Below are positions 12,201 to 25,000 of a stretch of DNA of 64,000 nucleotides, piece after piece. Both the position numbers and the translations under genes were made by a program. Where the stretch lies: NCBI GenBank assembly GCA_023101725.1, contig JALJCO010013654.1:496001-560000 (forward strand). The letters run 5' to 3'. The DNA is from Atherinomorus stipes (Eukaryota > Chordata > Actinopteri > Atheriniformes > Atherinidae). A model generated the notes under the pieces. The model had not been told where the DNA came from. It saw only the letters and a program-made list of their open reading frames with translations, and did not search any database. How positions within the stretch are numbered: position 1 is the first letter of the stretch; each line of letters starts with the position of its first letter.

Positions 12201-15200
12201 TAAATTGTTTTTCTTGCCATTTCCTTAAACCACTTATTAATGCTATCTTCTATTTCTGAAATCATTAATATGCATATGATAAAGCAATAAAAAAGCCCAA
12301 ATACAGATTGAGAACATTATTTGGCCCAACTACCCTGGAGACAAACTACCAAAACACTGTGGCACAATAGATCCTGCAGCTGCTTCCCACAACGCTGCAT
12401 TGAATTGTCTTTTCTAGAGGGTCATTCCTAAGACCTGTGGAAGGAGCTTAATGTGTAACACAGCAGGCCAGGACAAAAACATTTATATTGTTTGAAGAGG
12501 AAAATATTGCTATATAATAAATAGGGATGGGTGGATCGCAAACCCCTCGGCCGATACAGATGCAAAACCAATCATTTTTGTCACTTAGCTTCCCTTTTCA
12601 CCCAGGAAACAATAGAATATGCAACAGTTTTGTTTTTTTTACTAGTTTAGGCCTTCATCAAACCATCAAATGCACACAATACTGTCTGCAGAACATTCTG
12701 AAATATACACGAAACCAAACACTAATCAAGATTTTACCGCAACAACAATCTTGTGCCCAAAAAAACTGATTATGTTGTACATTCCTTCTTAAATTTAGCC
12801 CAATTACAGAAATCAAAGTGTCTGCACATGGCGGCCTGGTAACTGAATCAACCTGTGATCAGTGCAGGAAGTGGCCAGTCATCTGAACCTACTCTTTAAG
12901 TATACAATATTCATATTGCCTCTCCAAATATTATATAGGTGCTATGGCTGCTGTGATGCTGAGAAAGGGAAGCTGCTATCCAGCCCACTTGATGAGAAAA
13001 GAGAAGCTGAGTCTGCTCCTTTTCCCATCACCAGCACACAAACAAGCTAGAAGTGACAATGCACTGCAAAGGCAGAGTTTCTTGTTTAAATGGAGGGGAA
13101 TACATTTGTCGGTAGATGGGGCATCAAGTTAAAACAGCTGATCTGTCACAGCGATGAAGAGTAAATGTGAGATTGTTGGAGAGACAAATATGCTACAGAT
13201 AGAAAACAAAAACAAATATAAAAACATTTGCTGTTTGAAGTGCAGCCTAAGAAAACCCCAAACATTAGAGTTGATGGATTTATTAATCCATTTTGCTTGG
13301 GATTTGAAGAACTGTTGTGTTTATCAAACATAATATAATCAAGGTAGCTATGGATCTGTGCAGGGCATTTGGCGAATGTGCTGGCTGGTACTCCATTTAA
13401 ATGGTGTGCAGACTCAGCACACTGCTTGTTGCACTGGTATGTGAATAATGTGAACCTGTAAACTAAGCAATTTATCAATGAAGAGCCTGTGCAGAGCATA
13501 CAAATAAAGATGCACAGCATAAGAACAGAGGAATTAAATCATAACATTTTCTTACGAGTACTTGTTTGAGAGTTCCCTACCTGAACACTGTTGTGTACTT
13601 ATGGGTCATAGCCTGTGCTTTTCACTCACATTTACAGTACTTCACAATCCCCAACAGCTCCTGTATTCTCCCCCACTTGTCAAATATTACTCTGCATCAT
13701 CTCTCCACCCTTCACTCTAACTGTGCTGCTGACTCAGCATTTTGAAACTCCTCTCACCTTTTTCTGGACAGATAAGCATTACTAAGAGCTTTTTGTAAGT
13801 AGGCCACTCAGGATCACAATTCTTGTACATCATGGTCATCCACATACAAGAACAAATCTAAAAAAGAAAAAAAACTGATAACAGGATCAGGAAGTGGTGT
13901 CATAAAGATTACTACAGCATACGGACATTTACTTTTGATTTCTTCTCAGCATTCTCATTTTATCTTTTCAGATAAGGTGCAAATATTTGAGTAAATGTCA
14001 AGTCTTCTTGCTTATCCCGAGATATTTTATAACTGAATCTTTTATGAAAAAGCAAAGTGTCCGTCATTAAATATTCTCCAATTCATAATTATATTTCATA
14101 TTTTTAAAAATGAATCTAAAATAATTCATAAATTGCACTATGGTTTAATAAATGCACCACAATGGTTGTGCATGGACTTAAATCTTCATTTATCATAAAG
14201 GCAACAAAATCGATTTTCAAGACAACAGAAGATAATAATCTCCCCTCATAATCTCGCAGTCTCCATGGGATTCTGTTGGTAAATTTGTATCAAGTTTTAC
14301 AATTAGATTAATGACCACAAACCGTCAGCTAAAAAAAATTAGCATTTTCTGTCACTGGCTGAGGACTGCTGTCAAATATGATGTGCTTTCAAGGCACTGG
14401 CTGAGAAGGCTTTATTATGTTCAACACACCAATTTCACACTTTTTCAGTACTCTCCCATCCATAACATAGAGGCAATGTTTGTCAGTTGAAATTGGAGCT
14501 AGGAAGTCAAATTCCTGCACCACTTTTACAGAGACCTCGGGATGATTGACTGGTTGACAAAAATCTGCAAAAAATTCCACAGTCCAGATTTTCAGATTAT
14601 GTCTACACAGGTCAGTCTACCTCAAAGACCACGTAGAAACTTAAAGTAAAGAACAACTGAAAATAAGCAAGATGGCAAAAAAAAGAAAATAGAGAAAAAT
14701 TAGAGAGGGATAAATATAGAAAAAGCATGAGTCTCAACAATGAGTCTTCAAACCCCTCCCCCATCCAATGCTCAAGTAGTCTACAGTGCTGACAATGGGC
14801 CTCCTTAACGGAGCAGACAACCTTAACCAAAACGACAACAAACCGCAGGAATGCCCAGCAGAAGTACTTCTCTGTCACAGGGAAAAACTTTAAAATGCCT
14901 TCCTCAAATAATACAGGTTCAGACTGCTGGTTGTCACAAACAACAACAAAGCGCTCCGCTTATTTCCAGTTAGAGGGAGAAAAGGCACACAGAAGAGCAA
15001 ATAAATCTTCAAAATGATGTCATAGTTGGGATTAAGAGAGAAGAGTCTATCAATTGCTGCTGATGTGCTAATTTTCTTATTTCAAAAGGGGACAGCAACT
15101 TGCTTCTTCATTTAGGCTTAACTTTCCAGTGAAATAAACCTCCGAAAAGGGTTTACTTCAACGCACTTCGCATTATACGTTCACAGCTAAACTAGTGGAA

Positions 15201-15475
15201 AATAATCCACGATCTGGCCGAAATGGTACCAAGCTGACACTGTGATATGATGAGCATGACTGGTCAAGATGGCTCACCTTGAAATTGCTGGCGTTTACCC
15301 ATCCTGTTAACTCATCTATGGTCTTGTCCAACCGAGGTTTGTCCTGCTCTACGTCCGGGGAACGTTGCGGGTCATTCAGGTAGTCAATTAGGTCTTGGCC
15401 GACCTGCAGTCTGCGGGTTACGTCTTTCTGCAGTACCTGCTGGTAAAAATAGTCCATGTTGTCATGTTCCTCCAT
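2156..15475 (-). CDS. clasp2: CLASP2-type microtubule plus-end protein, N-terminal part (exons 1-5)
   Basis: Five exons on the minus strand join without frame breaks into residues 1-183 of a cytoplasmic linker-associated protein; the gene continues off the left edge. CLASPs bind microtubule plus ends and the cell cortex and suppress microtubule catastrophe. The segment is the first TOG/HEAT array. Family hallmarks are QVLQKDVTRRLQVGQ (14-28), PALVDRLGDGKDQVRE (95-110), PGFKHKNFRSREG (135-147) and SKLVPHLCSLTGD (167-179). The start is Met1 at 15475; Met7 (AACATGG context) is an alternative. The next expected exon (VRDA...EIYRHVGE type) is not found in 1-2155. The assignment to clasp2 rather than clasp1 rests mainly on linkage to fbxl2 and susd5. 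Introns 1 and 2 carry two copies of one hAT-like element. Confidence 0.85.
3329..3420 (-). CDS. clasp2: clasp2 coding exon 4 (residues 128-157 plus two bases)
   Basis: Acceptor TTCCCCAG, donor GTGAGT. Encodes YVWERLLPGFKHKNFRSREG and then ICLCLSATLS. The FKHKNFRSREG motif is a CLASP signature. Confidence 0.92.
3964..4067 (-). CDS. clasp2: clasp2 coding exon 3 (residues 93-127)
   Basis: Acceptor TTTGTAG, donor GTGAGA; 104 nt, completing the split Val93. Encodes IPALVDRLGDGKDQVRE and continues to EQTASPM, a typical CLASP TOG1 HEAT repeat. Confidence 0.92.
6393..8068. mobile_element. hAT-like non-autonomous element, copy 1
   Basis: The left end CAGGGCTTTCCACAGAGAC and the right end CGCCTGTGGAAAGCACTG are imperfect inverted repeats, and the similarity continues inwards (a GTAGCC/GGCTA-rich zone at both ends). 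An 8-bp flank AGGTGCAC versus GGGTGCGC matches at 6 of 8 sites if the terminal C is shared. The core 7190-7915 is duplicated in direct orientation at 9234-9943. No transposase frame remains. A second repeat (6477-6972) sits in its left arm. hAT membership is inferred from the CAG...CTG ends. Confidence 0.65.
6477..6972. mobile_element. MITE-like DNA element (CCTCAAAATTATTCATACC family), copy A
   Basis: A block of about 500 bp begins CAGTCACCCTCAAAATTATT. It ends with a roughly inverted counterpart around GGAGGGTATAAATAATTCTG. It contains no ORF. A second copy in the same orientation lies at 56236-56772 in a susd5 intron, so it is a dispersed family. It is nested inside hAT-like copy 1. The superfamily is not certain; Tc1-like is plausible. 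Confidence 0.6.
8447..8525 (-). CDS. clasp2: clasp2 coding exon 2 (residues 67-92 plus one base)
   Basis: Acceptor TTTATAG, donor GTGAGA. Encodes VALLGIDICGAFVDRLGERF and then KGSLGT. It is 79 nt, so skipping would shift the frame. It sits between two direct copies of a hAT-like element (6393-8068 and 8629-10451). Confidence 0.9.
8674..9137. mobile_element. PIF/Harbinger-type MITE nested in hAT-like copy 2
   Basis: A 464-bp element with perfect 15-bp terminal inverted repeats AGCCCCGTTTCCACC / GGTGGAAACGGGGCT. It is flanked on both sides by TAA (8671-8673 and 9138-9140), the 3-bp target duplication typical of PIF/Harbinger. The inverted similarity runs on through a CCAGACCCG/CGGGTCTGG region. 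It is GC-rich compared with its host. There is no transposase, so it is non-autonomous. Confidence 0.85.
9166..9190. repeat. (TA)n microsatellite
   Basis: About twelve TA units, followed by an AAATAA-rich tract, inside hAT-like copy 2. Confidence 0.95.
9953..10383. mobile_element. AT-rich hAT-like MITE nested in copy 2
   Basis: Both ends carry TTCAAATATATTC-type inverted sequence: CTCGAATATATTCAAATATC near 9966 and ATTCAAATATATATTCAAAT near 10340. The right end finishes TTTGTTGACAGCCCT, the complement of an AGGGCTGTCAACAAA start common in fish hAT elements. Borders are approximate. Confidence 0.5.
10452..15277. other. clasp2 intron 1, remainder
   Basis: Noncoding sequence with short A runs (10799-10825, 11580-11594) and no exon, RNA gene or clear repeat with visible ends. 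A 63-codon minus-strand ORF at 14389-14580 has no recognisable family. Confidence 0.6.
15278..15475 (-). CDS. clasp2: clasp2 coding exon 1 (residues 1-66)
   Basis: Starts at ATG 15475 and ends ...NASNFK followed by donor GTGAGC. It is exactly 66 codons, phase 0 at the 3' end. It encodes the first TOG helices. Confidence 0.9.
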
Positions 15476-16200
15476 TGGGCACTCAGTGCCGTGAGGCCAG
15501 CCACTGAAGCCGGCCAGAGACAGAGGACAATGGTCGGCGGGACGGGGTGTGAAGGACTCGAAGTGTTAACTGTAGTCCACTGGAGGGGCAGAGAGATAGA
15601 GCGGCCTGGACTGCGTTAAACTGGGGTTTTATCATCAACATGCAATTCTCTACCAAGATTGATTACTTCTGCACACAAACCATCCCCTTTCCAAATCAAA
15701 AGCTCGTTTTGGTCCAAAACTATAAAGTCGCAGCTCTGTTATTTTTCCCTACGAGACTCGGGCTCAAAGGGAACTTAAAACTTGCTGAAACTTCAGGAAA
15801 CGTCTGTGTATTGGGACCTAGCGGGTTCTGTCAGTATATCCGCATCAAAACAAGCTAGCCGATCCAAGATTTGCTGTGTTATGCTAACGAAAATAGCACC
15901 TTGCTGGTTTGCTCAGCGACAAATACAAATAGCTCCACATAAGCTAGCTCGGCTAGCTAACGCTAGATATCTGCAGGCCTAACGCCTGAGACCGCTCTGC
16001 CCCTCTACTTCATGACCACAGGCTTCAGTCTTTCAGTCACCGACTCCTTCTCCTGGAAAGTTGTACCAAACTTCCACAACAAGCAGGCGGCTCCAGTTCC
16101 GCGGTAAATGGTCTCCCGTTAATCCAGGAATAATTACTGCTGCTCCTACTAAACCTGTTAAGAGGCGCTAAAAGCTTGCGTGTTGCCGGGGACTGCAGTT
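15476..16200 (-). promoter_or_regulatory. clasp2: clasp2 5' UTR and promoter-proximal region
   Basis: This stretch lies directly upstream of the clasp2 start codon. It is richer in G+C and CpG than the neighbouring introns, notably at 15480-15570 and 16080-16190. No TATA box or exact start site can be fixed from sequence alone. The limits are approximate. Confidence 0.5.
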
Positions 16201-16581
16201 TACCAAGGGGTGCAACCGATCAACGATCAGGCCGATGGGTCTTTGGGCACCGCACAGCTAGCCATCAGAATGCCTGACGTAAAATCTAAAATAAGCACAT
16301 ATTATGATCAACAACGTACTATTTTGGCTCCATTCTGACTAACTCTAAACATTCGTACTAAACTGAAATATATTTTAGCAAAATAATTTGAATATATTTT
16401 TTACTAAAGGTTAGATAATTTTGTATTTCTTTCAGACTCATGTATCAACCCATGCTGTTTATGTGGGCGTGCCCGCCATCTCCATGGCCCTTTGGTGACA
16501 TCTAGCTGCTGAGCCGCTGCAGAGCCCTTAAAAAGACAAAAAACAAAAACAAACAGCTTTGCCGCAGTTTGCTATAAAATA

Positions 16582-16789
16582 CACTACTCACAAAAAGGTA
16601 AGGATATTTGGCTTTTTGTATGATGTCAGAATGAATCTAAAATCCACTACATTTCCAGGTGAACTGAATTAATCTTTCTCTAAACTTTTCAACGCACATG
16701 TACATTGTTCAATGATAAAATATTTATTCTGCATCATTCTGTTCTCCAAAACACGAAAGTTGAATATCCCTAACTTTTTGTGAGTAGTG
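16582..16789. mobile_element. Mariner-type MITE
   Basis: A 208-bp element with terminal inverted repeats CACTACTCACAAAAAGGTAA at the left and its near-perfect complement TTTTTGTGAGTAGTG at the right. It is flanked by the TA dinucleotide (16580-16581 and 16790-16791), the mariner/Tc1 target. It contains no ORF. It lies between the fbxl2 3' end and the clasp2 promoter. Confidence 0.85.
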
Positions 16790-16858
16790 TAGGTCTTACA
16801 GATAACAGGAGACAAAATGTCACACAGTGTACACAAAGCACATTTACTATTAGTCATC

Positions 16859-16864
16859 TTTATT
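16859..16864 (-). terminator. fbxl2: Candidate fbxl2 poly(A) signal
   Basis: TTTATT on the plus strand (AATAAA on the minus strand) about 2.1 kb downstream of the fbxl2 stop codon, in a T-rich stretch with further TTTATT copies at 16875 and 16894. It is the last cluster before the mariner MITE. Nearer sites could also be used. Confidence 0.35.
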
Positions 16865-18961
16865 TATTCATTTGTTTATTTTTTCATGTATTTCTTTATT
16901 TTCTTAAACATAAAACTGTTAAAACAACTGTCAGAGGACATTAGTATCACAGCCAGTCATGTCAGCTATGTATCCATGAGTCCATCTGAGTCTTTCTTGA
17001 TCTTTCTGTCTGCTGTCTTTTCCTTAAGTCCTATCCAATGTCCTGCCAGTCTCCCCAGTCATTAGCACTTGGCACTATACAGCATTTGCCAGTCACTTTT
17101 TGAAAATAACAATAGTAAAAGCTGCTTTTGTGTTGAGATATATTCATCTTTTGAAGTGGTGGTATATTCATCCAGTGAAATCTGTTTCAGCGTGTCATTT
17201 GATGACACTGATGATGTTGCAATCCTGTTGATTTCAATTCATATAAAAAAAAATTAAACTGTTGGTTGTGGGGCTTTCCAGTCATTACCTATCACTTTAC
17301 TAGTTGGAGAATGTTCTGGAATGACAAGAAAGAACTTGTCAAAGATAAATAAATTAATTTGATTGGCTAAAATTTGATTGCCAGACTTGTGTAAAATGCT
17401 AGTTATATAGATTTTCTCCTCTGCTGCTTGGAATATACTTGAGTAGAAGGCAACAGCCAATTCAAAATATCCTGCAAAGTGAATTGACAATTACACAAAC
17501 AATCTTAAATAAACGTTCAAATACATACATTTATGTGATTGTCAAAAACTTGAGGTGCTTTTGCTCACAGTCTCACATCTATTGCCTTAGCCTTATGAAA
17601 ATTCCCGTTTCACTTTAAAAGTTACACCAGCTCAAGCCCTGATTGATATCCTGATACACATAGCAATTAATCTGAATGGACATCACAGTCCACTTAAAAG
17701 CAGTGGGTATGCCACAGTTTCTCAGTGTTACTAAACTATACAAACTAACTCTGGATAGTAGGAGAACTGGAGACCTACTGATGTAAACAGGTTAGTCTGT
17801 AGTGCTACCCTAATCTGGGATGTAAACAAATGCTTAAGTGGTCAAGTAGGAGATAGTTCACAGGGCTACTGACAGGATTGGATCAGGGCCTACAAGCCAA
17901 CATAACCAGACATTTCACACGAGAGGCCACTAATCCCAGCAGCAAACAGAGTCAAAAGAATGCTTTTTAACACCCAGAGTCTGGATCATAGGTCCTTTTT
18001 TTGTCACACAGCAGCTGTTCTTTTACTTTTCAAAAAAGAAAGGATATATCCCCCTCGCAGGAGACAGGCATGGACAATTACAATAAGCACTGAAAAAAGG
18101 AGAGAAGAAGGTTTTTTTGTTGGCTTTCCTGATTTCTGAATGAGTTGCTGTAAGTGTTATTCTTTTTTCTGTTGCAAACATTCTCTGTACAAACAGAATT
18201 AAAATCTCAACAGAAGTTTCTCAGATGCACAAGTATGTCACATGTCCTGTTCAGTACTTCCTGTTTGTCCCAACTCTTCCACACTGTAGAATTGAGCTGG
18301 CTGTGCAAAAGCTTCACTGAAGATTTGCATTTCACCAACAGCCCGGCTCTCATCTCCCTCCATGCTGTGTATCTATTGGTTAAAGCAGAATGAGTCACAG
18401 GATGGTCACATAGAGGTGCCATGTGATTGGTTGAGATGATACTCCACAGAGAGTGAACTGTTGTCCAAGATGACGATATCATCTTTTTTTTTTTTCATTT
18501 CGTTTCAACATGATGCGTTGTAGTTCCACTGATCAGCCTATCTGCAGCTTTCCAGATGCAGCCCTTTACACCCATAGGTGGGGAGTCAGTGGTGTAAGGA
18601 GCAGTATGGACTGGACAGCCTGTTTTTTGTCTTCAGAGGAAGAAACAGAGAATGAGACAGAGAGAGAAAAATAGAGAAAAGTCCATCCATTCATGTCTCT
18701 TTCCTCCAACCCCTCCGCGCTGTAACCCCGGGCTGCTGTAATACTGACTGGTGAGCAAGAGGAGAGAGAAGGGGCGGTTTCAACTGATCAAGGATCAGTG
18801 GCGTTCAGTTTGTGTTTTGATCAGTGATCAGGAGCAGTGAGCAGGTCCAGCCCCCCCTCTCCCCCACACCGCCCACCCTAGCCTGACCCCCAACCCTTTA
18901 TCAGCCCAAATCAGAGCAGCAGGACCTGTAGACAGAGGTGGCCCCCCCTGGCCCTCCACTG
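16865..18961 (-). other. fbxl2: Probable fbxl2 3' UTR and downstream sequence
   Basis: There is no coding exon between the fbxl2 stop codon and the mariner MITE. The stretch probably includes the fbxl2 3' UTR; its exact end is unknown. A T run lies at 18484-18495. Confidence 0.45.
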
Positions 18962-19069
18962 TCAGAGGATGATGCAGCAGCGGCACAGACGCTGGCCACC
19001 TCCATGTACAGAAGGAGGGGGTGTTACTGGAGCAAAATAGGCATGGACCTTGATCTCTGGAAGGTGGGC
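18962..19069 (-). CDS. fbxl2: fbxl2 coding exon 14 (residues 398-432 and stop)
   Basis: Acceptor CTGCACAG. Encodes AHLPEIKVHAYFAPVTPPPS and then VHGGGQRLCRCCIIL, stop TGA. The terminal C-I-I-L is the prenylation box. Confidence 0.94.
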   Translation of the reverse strand, partial: AHLPEIKVHAYFAPVTPPPSVHGGGQRLCRCCIIL

Positions 19070-22000
19070 CTGTGCAGAGAAGAGAAGAATTATATAAGAA
19101 TGGTATAAAAATATTTTGAAGAAGACAGAACATGGTCAGGGATGTACTCTGAAAATACAAAACAGTATTTGTGTGTATTTTTGATAAAATTGCACACAAT
19201 AGTTTAAATGCACTCAATGTGGACATGACTGTTATTTTCCAAGACAGGGTTTCACTGCTTTCCACAAACTGTTGTTTGACTGGAGCAGAATGACTGTATC
19301 CTATCTAAAGTACACTTCACTGGCTGTTAGTCAACAGTGGCAGCAGTACCATCCTTTAAGGCAGTAGATGTGGAGGGAATAATTACCACGAAATACCTCT
19401 GACCTCTCCAGCTTAATCTCAAATCATCAACTGAAACTTGGATGCAATTTAGTATCCCAAAGAGTCAATGATGCCAAATACATGTGAAAGTCAGCTCAGA
19501 TTGAGATTTATGGATGATCCTCCAAAAGTCCAGACCACTATCTAATCAAAAGTATCTCTTTAAATGTCTAGTTTGTGGAAGGAAACTGACTAATTTAACT
19601 GAACTGAGAATTGGTCAAGTATACAACTACTATTCTACTTTTATTTTGTCTCAAGCAGCTCTAGCTCACGTTCATCTAACTAAAGGAAATTGTATCAAAT
19701 AATAAGTGTGCTGTATTTAAAGTTTTGCACCTGCATGCATGTATACACACACTTACATGCACATACGCATTCATAAATAGAAAATAAAAGTCATGCAAGG
19801 CTCAATTTTGCTTCTGAATTTATGTCCAAAATGCATAAAAATGCATGCACAAAAATAATATATGGTATGACAAGAGATGATTAAAAAAGCAAAACAAAAC
19901 CATTAATATAAAAAACAAGAGCACTTTCTGTATATTTGCCACTGCATCTGCTCACCCTGATGCGTTTGATGCCAGCTCTAGTGACCTGCTGACAGTCGTA
20001 GAGCTCGATGCGCTCTAGACGATGGCAGCTCTTTAGGTGCTCGAGGGTAACATCAGTGATAAGGGGGCAATTGTCCAGCTCCACCACTGTGAGGCGCTCT
20101 TGGCCACAGGTACTGCTGCTCAGAGCTCTGATGCCGTCATCTGTGATCAGCTCGCAGTGGGACAGGGACTGTTCAGGGCACAGGAGACAGGGTTGGAAAC
20201 ACGAAGATGTGTGGATTTAGTAACACATACAGCCAGACTGATAAAGATCCTGGCACAAACTCAGACCAGTAGCTGTAAATGTTTACCAATGCCTGCAGGC
20301 GTGGGCAGTGGATTGACAGCTGAACCAGGGTATTATCTGTCACCTGAGGAGAGGACAAGATCGGTTAGAAAATTGTTCTCACATGTCTAGGGAAAGCTGG
20401 GTTCACAAGTCGTTAGAGTCATGTGTTCAATGATCATGCCTTTCTCTCTCTGCCTTTCTCTTTCCAACTGACTTTGTCACTTCTTCTCATCCTCCTTTAT
20501 GTTTTCTGTCAAAGTGATTCAAATCCTTTGTAACTGGATTGCTTGCTCATCTTAACAGGAAAAAAAGTCACTTGATGTACACAGTCACTTCTGTCCAACA
20601 GTCCAGCCTCTTTACAGGTAAATGCATCAAAGCCATACAAAAAAACTCAATACTAGCGTAAATTAATACCACAAAATGATTTTGGGAAACAGGCGACTAC
20701 AATTTTACTTACCAAAATACATTCTTCTAAGTCCATTTTTTCAAGCTCATGGCAATTCTGTGAAGATGAGGTGGTTTTGTGAGAAGAGCATTTGATTCAA
20801 GTCAGAGATGGTGAAGTTGAACGGATGGTTGGCTTCACTAAAAGGTTCACAGTTATGAAAACATGAAAACAGTATTAAACTTACTCTGGCAAGCACAGTG
20901 AACCCAGCGTCTGTAACATGGGAGCATCGTGCAGCTTCAAGGATCCTTTAAACGCAGAAACACATCACTTGTAAAGGCCCTTTAGGGGGATGAGCACCTG
21001 GTATTGCTGTGGATTACTATGGCTTGTGTATTTCCCAAATGAATAAGTCTACAGCTGGTTCAAGGAAGGGGGGGGCGGTAATAAAAACTGCGATAGATTT
21101 TCGTTGGATTCATTTGGAAGATCCACGATATAATCAAACCTGAATGGTAAAGCGTTTTTATATAGCTAAATTTACTTAAAATAAATTAGTCCAAAAAAGG
21201 TCAGTGTTTTGATACATATGGATATTTGTGAATACTGAAAAAGGTGCATTCTTCAGGATGGATTGCTAGACAGTAGTGTGCGCTTCTTACTTGAGTCGAG
21301 GACAGTTAAGTCCCAGTGCAGTGAGAGAGGCATCAGTGATGTTACTGCAGCCAGACACACAGAGGACCTGCAGCTTGTGGCAACCTCGGCACAGACTGAC
21401 CAGGCCTTCATCTGTTATTTGCTGGTGGCAACAGACATACAAAAATATTAAAAGAACACACAGACACACCTCTCATGCATCAACATCACTCCCTCCCCTT
21501 CCCACAACCAAATATTTGTCTTACCGTGCAAGACTGCATATTGATGGTGGTGAGTTCGGGGCAGTGTTTTTGTAGGTGTTTCAGTGCTCCATCATCCAGC
21601 TGGGTTAAATAAAACAAATGCACAGTTAGTCAAAATATAGACCTATTATTATCAATATAATTTATCATTAATTTTTTCAAACATAAGATTTTGTCCAATG
21701 AATGCAAGTAGCCTGTCTTAATTTACCATCTCTTTAAAAAAGTAACTGATGAATCAATAGTGATATTCACATGAGCGTACCATCCCTGTGAGCCCTGAAA
21801 AACTGATTTATGGCATTTTTGGGTTATTTAAGCCAGGCAAGAAACACAGTCTAGTCTTGGGTGAGAAAATAACTTGGCATAATGCCTGAAGAAAATATTT
21901 GCTTTTCAGAGACAGCAGAATAAGAAAATGTCAGTCTGACACAAACCATTACGACATTACAGGAAAGGGAACAGATAAGATTTCACTACAAGTCAGTGGA

Positions 22001-25000
22001 CCAAAATACCATGGAATGGATGGAAAATGTCCTGTGTTTGATCAGAAAGTCTGGGAAAAGGGCACATTTCACTTCAGTTAGGTCTGCTGTGATATTTCAG
22101 CTCAGGAGAAGTGTGTGTGGGTTTATTTATAGTTTTTAAAATGGAAATTTATAGGTTTTTATGTAGGGGTTTGTTGCAATTTTAATGTTTTGTTTTTAAT
22201 TTTTTTGAAAGGATACTGTGAGCATTATTGGATTACTGTTTGCAATAAAAATGTGGAGAAGAATCTCAGCAAAAAATACTTTAAAGCACAAGAAGAGAAA
22301 GTTTTAAGTTATATGTTAAAATTGGAAACACGTATAGCTGAGCCTTAACTAAAAGTTTGTGGACACTGTAATGGGGATGACTTTAAAGAGGACAAAATCC
22401 CATTTCAAAGAACAAATGAGCCATTGAAATGTCCTGAAATAAAGCAAATAAATTAGCATATGTACCTGTGTGCAGCCTCTGAGGAACAGTGCACGTAAGC
22501 CACTGCAGCCCCGAGCTAGGGCCTCAATGCCATCACGTGTGATCTGGTCACACCATGACAGGTTCAACATCTCCAGCATTCTGCAGCCATCACTGAGCAT
22601 TTACCCACATTATATGGTGAACAAACAAAAGAATAGGGGGGAAAAAAGAGATTAACTAAGTCCAGATGTGTTTCATTTTAAGCACAAACACATTCATTGT
22701 TTCCTTTCAAGTTCAACAAAAACAGTGCACATTATTAAATGTGTGAGAGCTTGAACAAGAGGTTCAGTTTATGTTATTTAAAACAGGTTTGGGTTTAAGA
22801 AGCCACTGCAATGCCAGTACCTGAGGGCCTTGAGGGAGTGGTTGCTAACAGACACGCAGGAAGTAAGATCTAAGTGTTTGAGTTTTGAGCAAAACTTGCT
22901 GAGGCTGAGGCAGGTGCTGTCTGTGATCTTGGTGCAGCCGTTCAGGTTCAACATTTCAATGTTTCTGCAGTTCTGAGCAAATGTCCTGAAAATCAGATGA
23001 ACAGTGAAAAAGCATAATGGGAATTTCTTGGATAATGTTTCATTGAATGGTACAAGATGCTAGACATAACCATATATAAAAAGATACATTTATGTAGCAT
23101 AAAAATAAATGTCACCGTCAAAATTCTTCTTTTGTTAGTATTTATTTATTTTAGTAGACAGTAAAATGAAAACTAAACATTTTTGAATAACATTTAGTCG
23201 CAGAATCTCCTGGGAATGCTTTAAATTTAAACACTCATAGACACAATACAGCAAGTAAACAAACAGAATGACTGTTTATACAAGTCAAAGCAGAAGACAC
23301 CAATTAAATTAGTGTGCGTCAAGGAGACAATGAGAATCTCACTTCATGGAGGCATCTCCAACACTCAGGCAGCCCCTGAGGCTGAGCTGCCTCAGGAAGC
23401 CTCCACAGCGCTTTGAAATGTTCTCCACCACCCGCCCCTGAGGGACACAGGGACAGAGAAAGAGAGAGAGAGTAATATAACTTGAGCCACAGGACAGCGG
23501 ATCAGCTGTGACGTCACAGTCGACACCAAAGCCTACTGACCCAGCACTAAGCCTTGGGCTGGATAATGCTACTCAACAAGCGCACACATTCACACACAAG
23601 CAGCAAATACAAGCACACGCACAATTACTGTCCATCCAAACTCCTTGTTCCTGTACTATTATAAACACACCCCTCACCTCTATGTCTGTTTGGAAGTTGA
23701 ACAAGTCGATCTTCTGCCAGTTGCTGCCATCCAGGGCCAGGACATTCCACGCCTGAGAGGAGGACACACAGGTTGTGGAAATAGACAGACAAGTGGGTCA
23801 TACAGAGGTGGAGGAAGGTGAATTGGTTTCTTGTATCATAACAGCTTTACTCTGTTGGAAGCTAGTGAATGTGTGAATGTGCAAGTTTAACCTCTGAAAT
23901 ATAATCCAAATTTAATTTTATGTGCCCATGAATAAGCCTGCAGTACGTATGCTAACTGTGTAGGATGTCCTGCTTTTCTGTTTTGTAGTCTTATAACTAA
24001 ATTTGGTATATATGAAATAAGAATAAGAAATAAAGCAAGATATCTGAAAACAAAACATTGGACCCTAGGTAATTATGATCAATTTATTCATCAAGCTTTT
24101 ATAAGCAGTTAAGTCCCAAAATTTTCAAATCAATTTTAATTTGACACAAACACATTGCCTTAGAGATTTTAGTACCCACTAACAAAAAAAAAGATAAATT
24201 ATTCATGTAAATTAGGAATGCACTGACATTGATACCAATATCAGGTACTGGTCAGATACTATGGGCATATAGAGCTTATAGTGGGCATATAGGTGCCTTG
24301 TCACAGCGGTGAAATGAACCCAGCAAAAACCCCCTTATCCTGACTATTTTCCAGCCTTACATCTGGAGGATTGGCCGCAGGATGACCCATGTGATAGATT
24401 ACACAATTAACCAATCAGTCTTTGCATCTGGCATCCTGGTCTACACTCCTTACCAGGGAACTGTACTGGGATTCATTAGTACTCACATTAGCTCTCGGTA
24501 TTGAAAAGTCCTCAAATGTGCACACTTGTACTTGGTTTTAAAAAATGTGGTGCATCCCTAATTCAAACATTAATATGTTCACTTTATCACTGGGATAAAT
24601 TTTCAATGATAAAATGTAAAATCTTCTCTTGCAAACACATAATTCATGAAATTTTAGTCAAGTCTTCTTAAACTGCACTCACAGCTGGTTACTCTCAAAT
24701 GTGGATTTTATTGGAAACCATTTCATGAACACTTTTGCTGGATGATCATTGCTCTGAAGCTCTGATGCAGCCTGAGTTTCCCTTTATGCTTCAGACTACC
24801 TGGTGTTTTTCTCCAGTATTTTAAGGGTGTTTTCTTTGTTAGAAACACTCAAACCACCATCACCACTGAAAATGAATCTGAGCTCTTCTGATACCAAAAG
24901 TTTAAGGCAGACATTCCAATGGACAATTCACAAGGCTGGTCTATGAGGATATGGGCAAGATAGGCATGCAGAAGCTCGACTAGTCTGAAACATTATTTAG

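Noticed and set aside
14389..14580. 63-codon minus-strand ORF followed by an AATAAA-like motif
   Set aside because: No family recognised and no splice or start support; it could be an old repeat.
15278..18961. ubp1 between fbxl2 and clasp2
   Set aside because: No CP2-type DNA-binding exon is visible on either strand in the junction.
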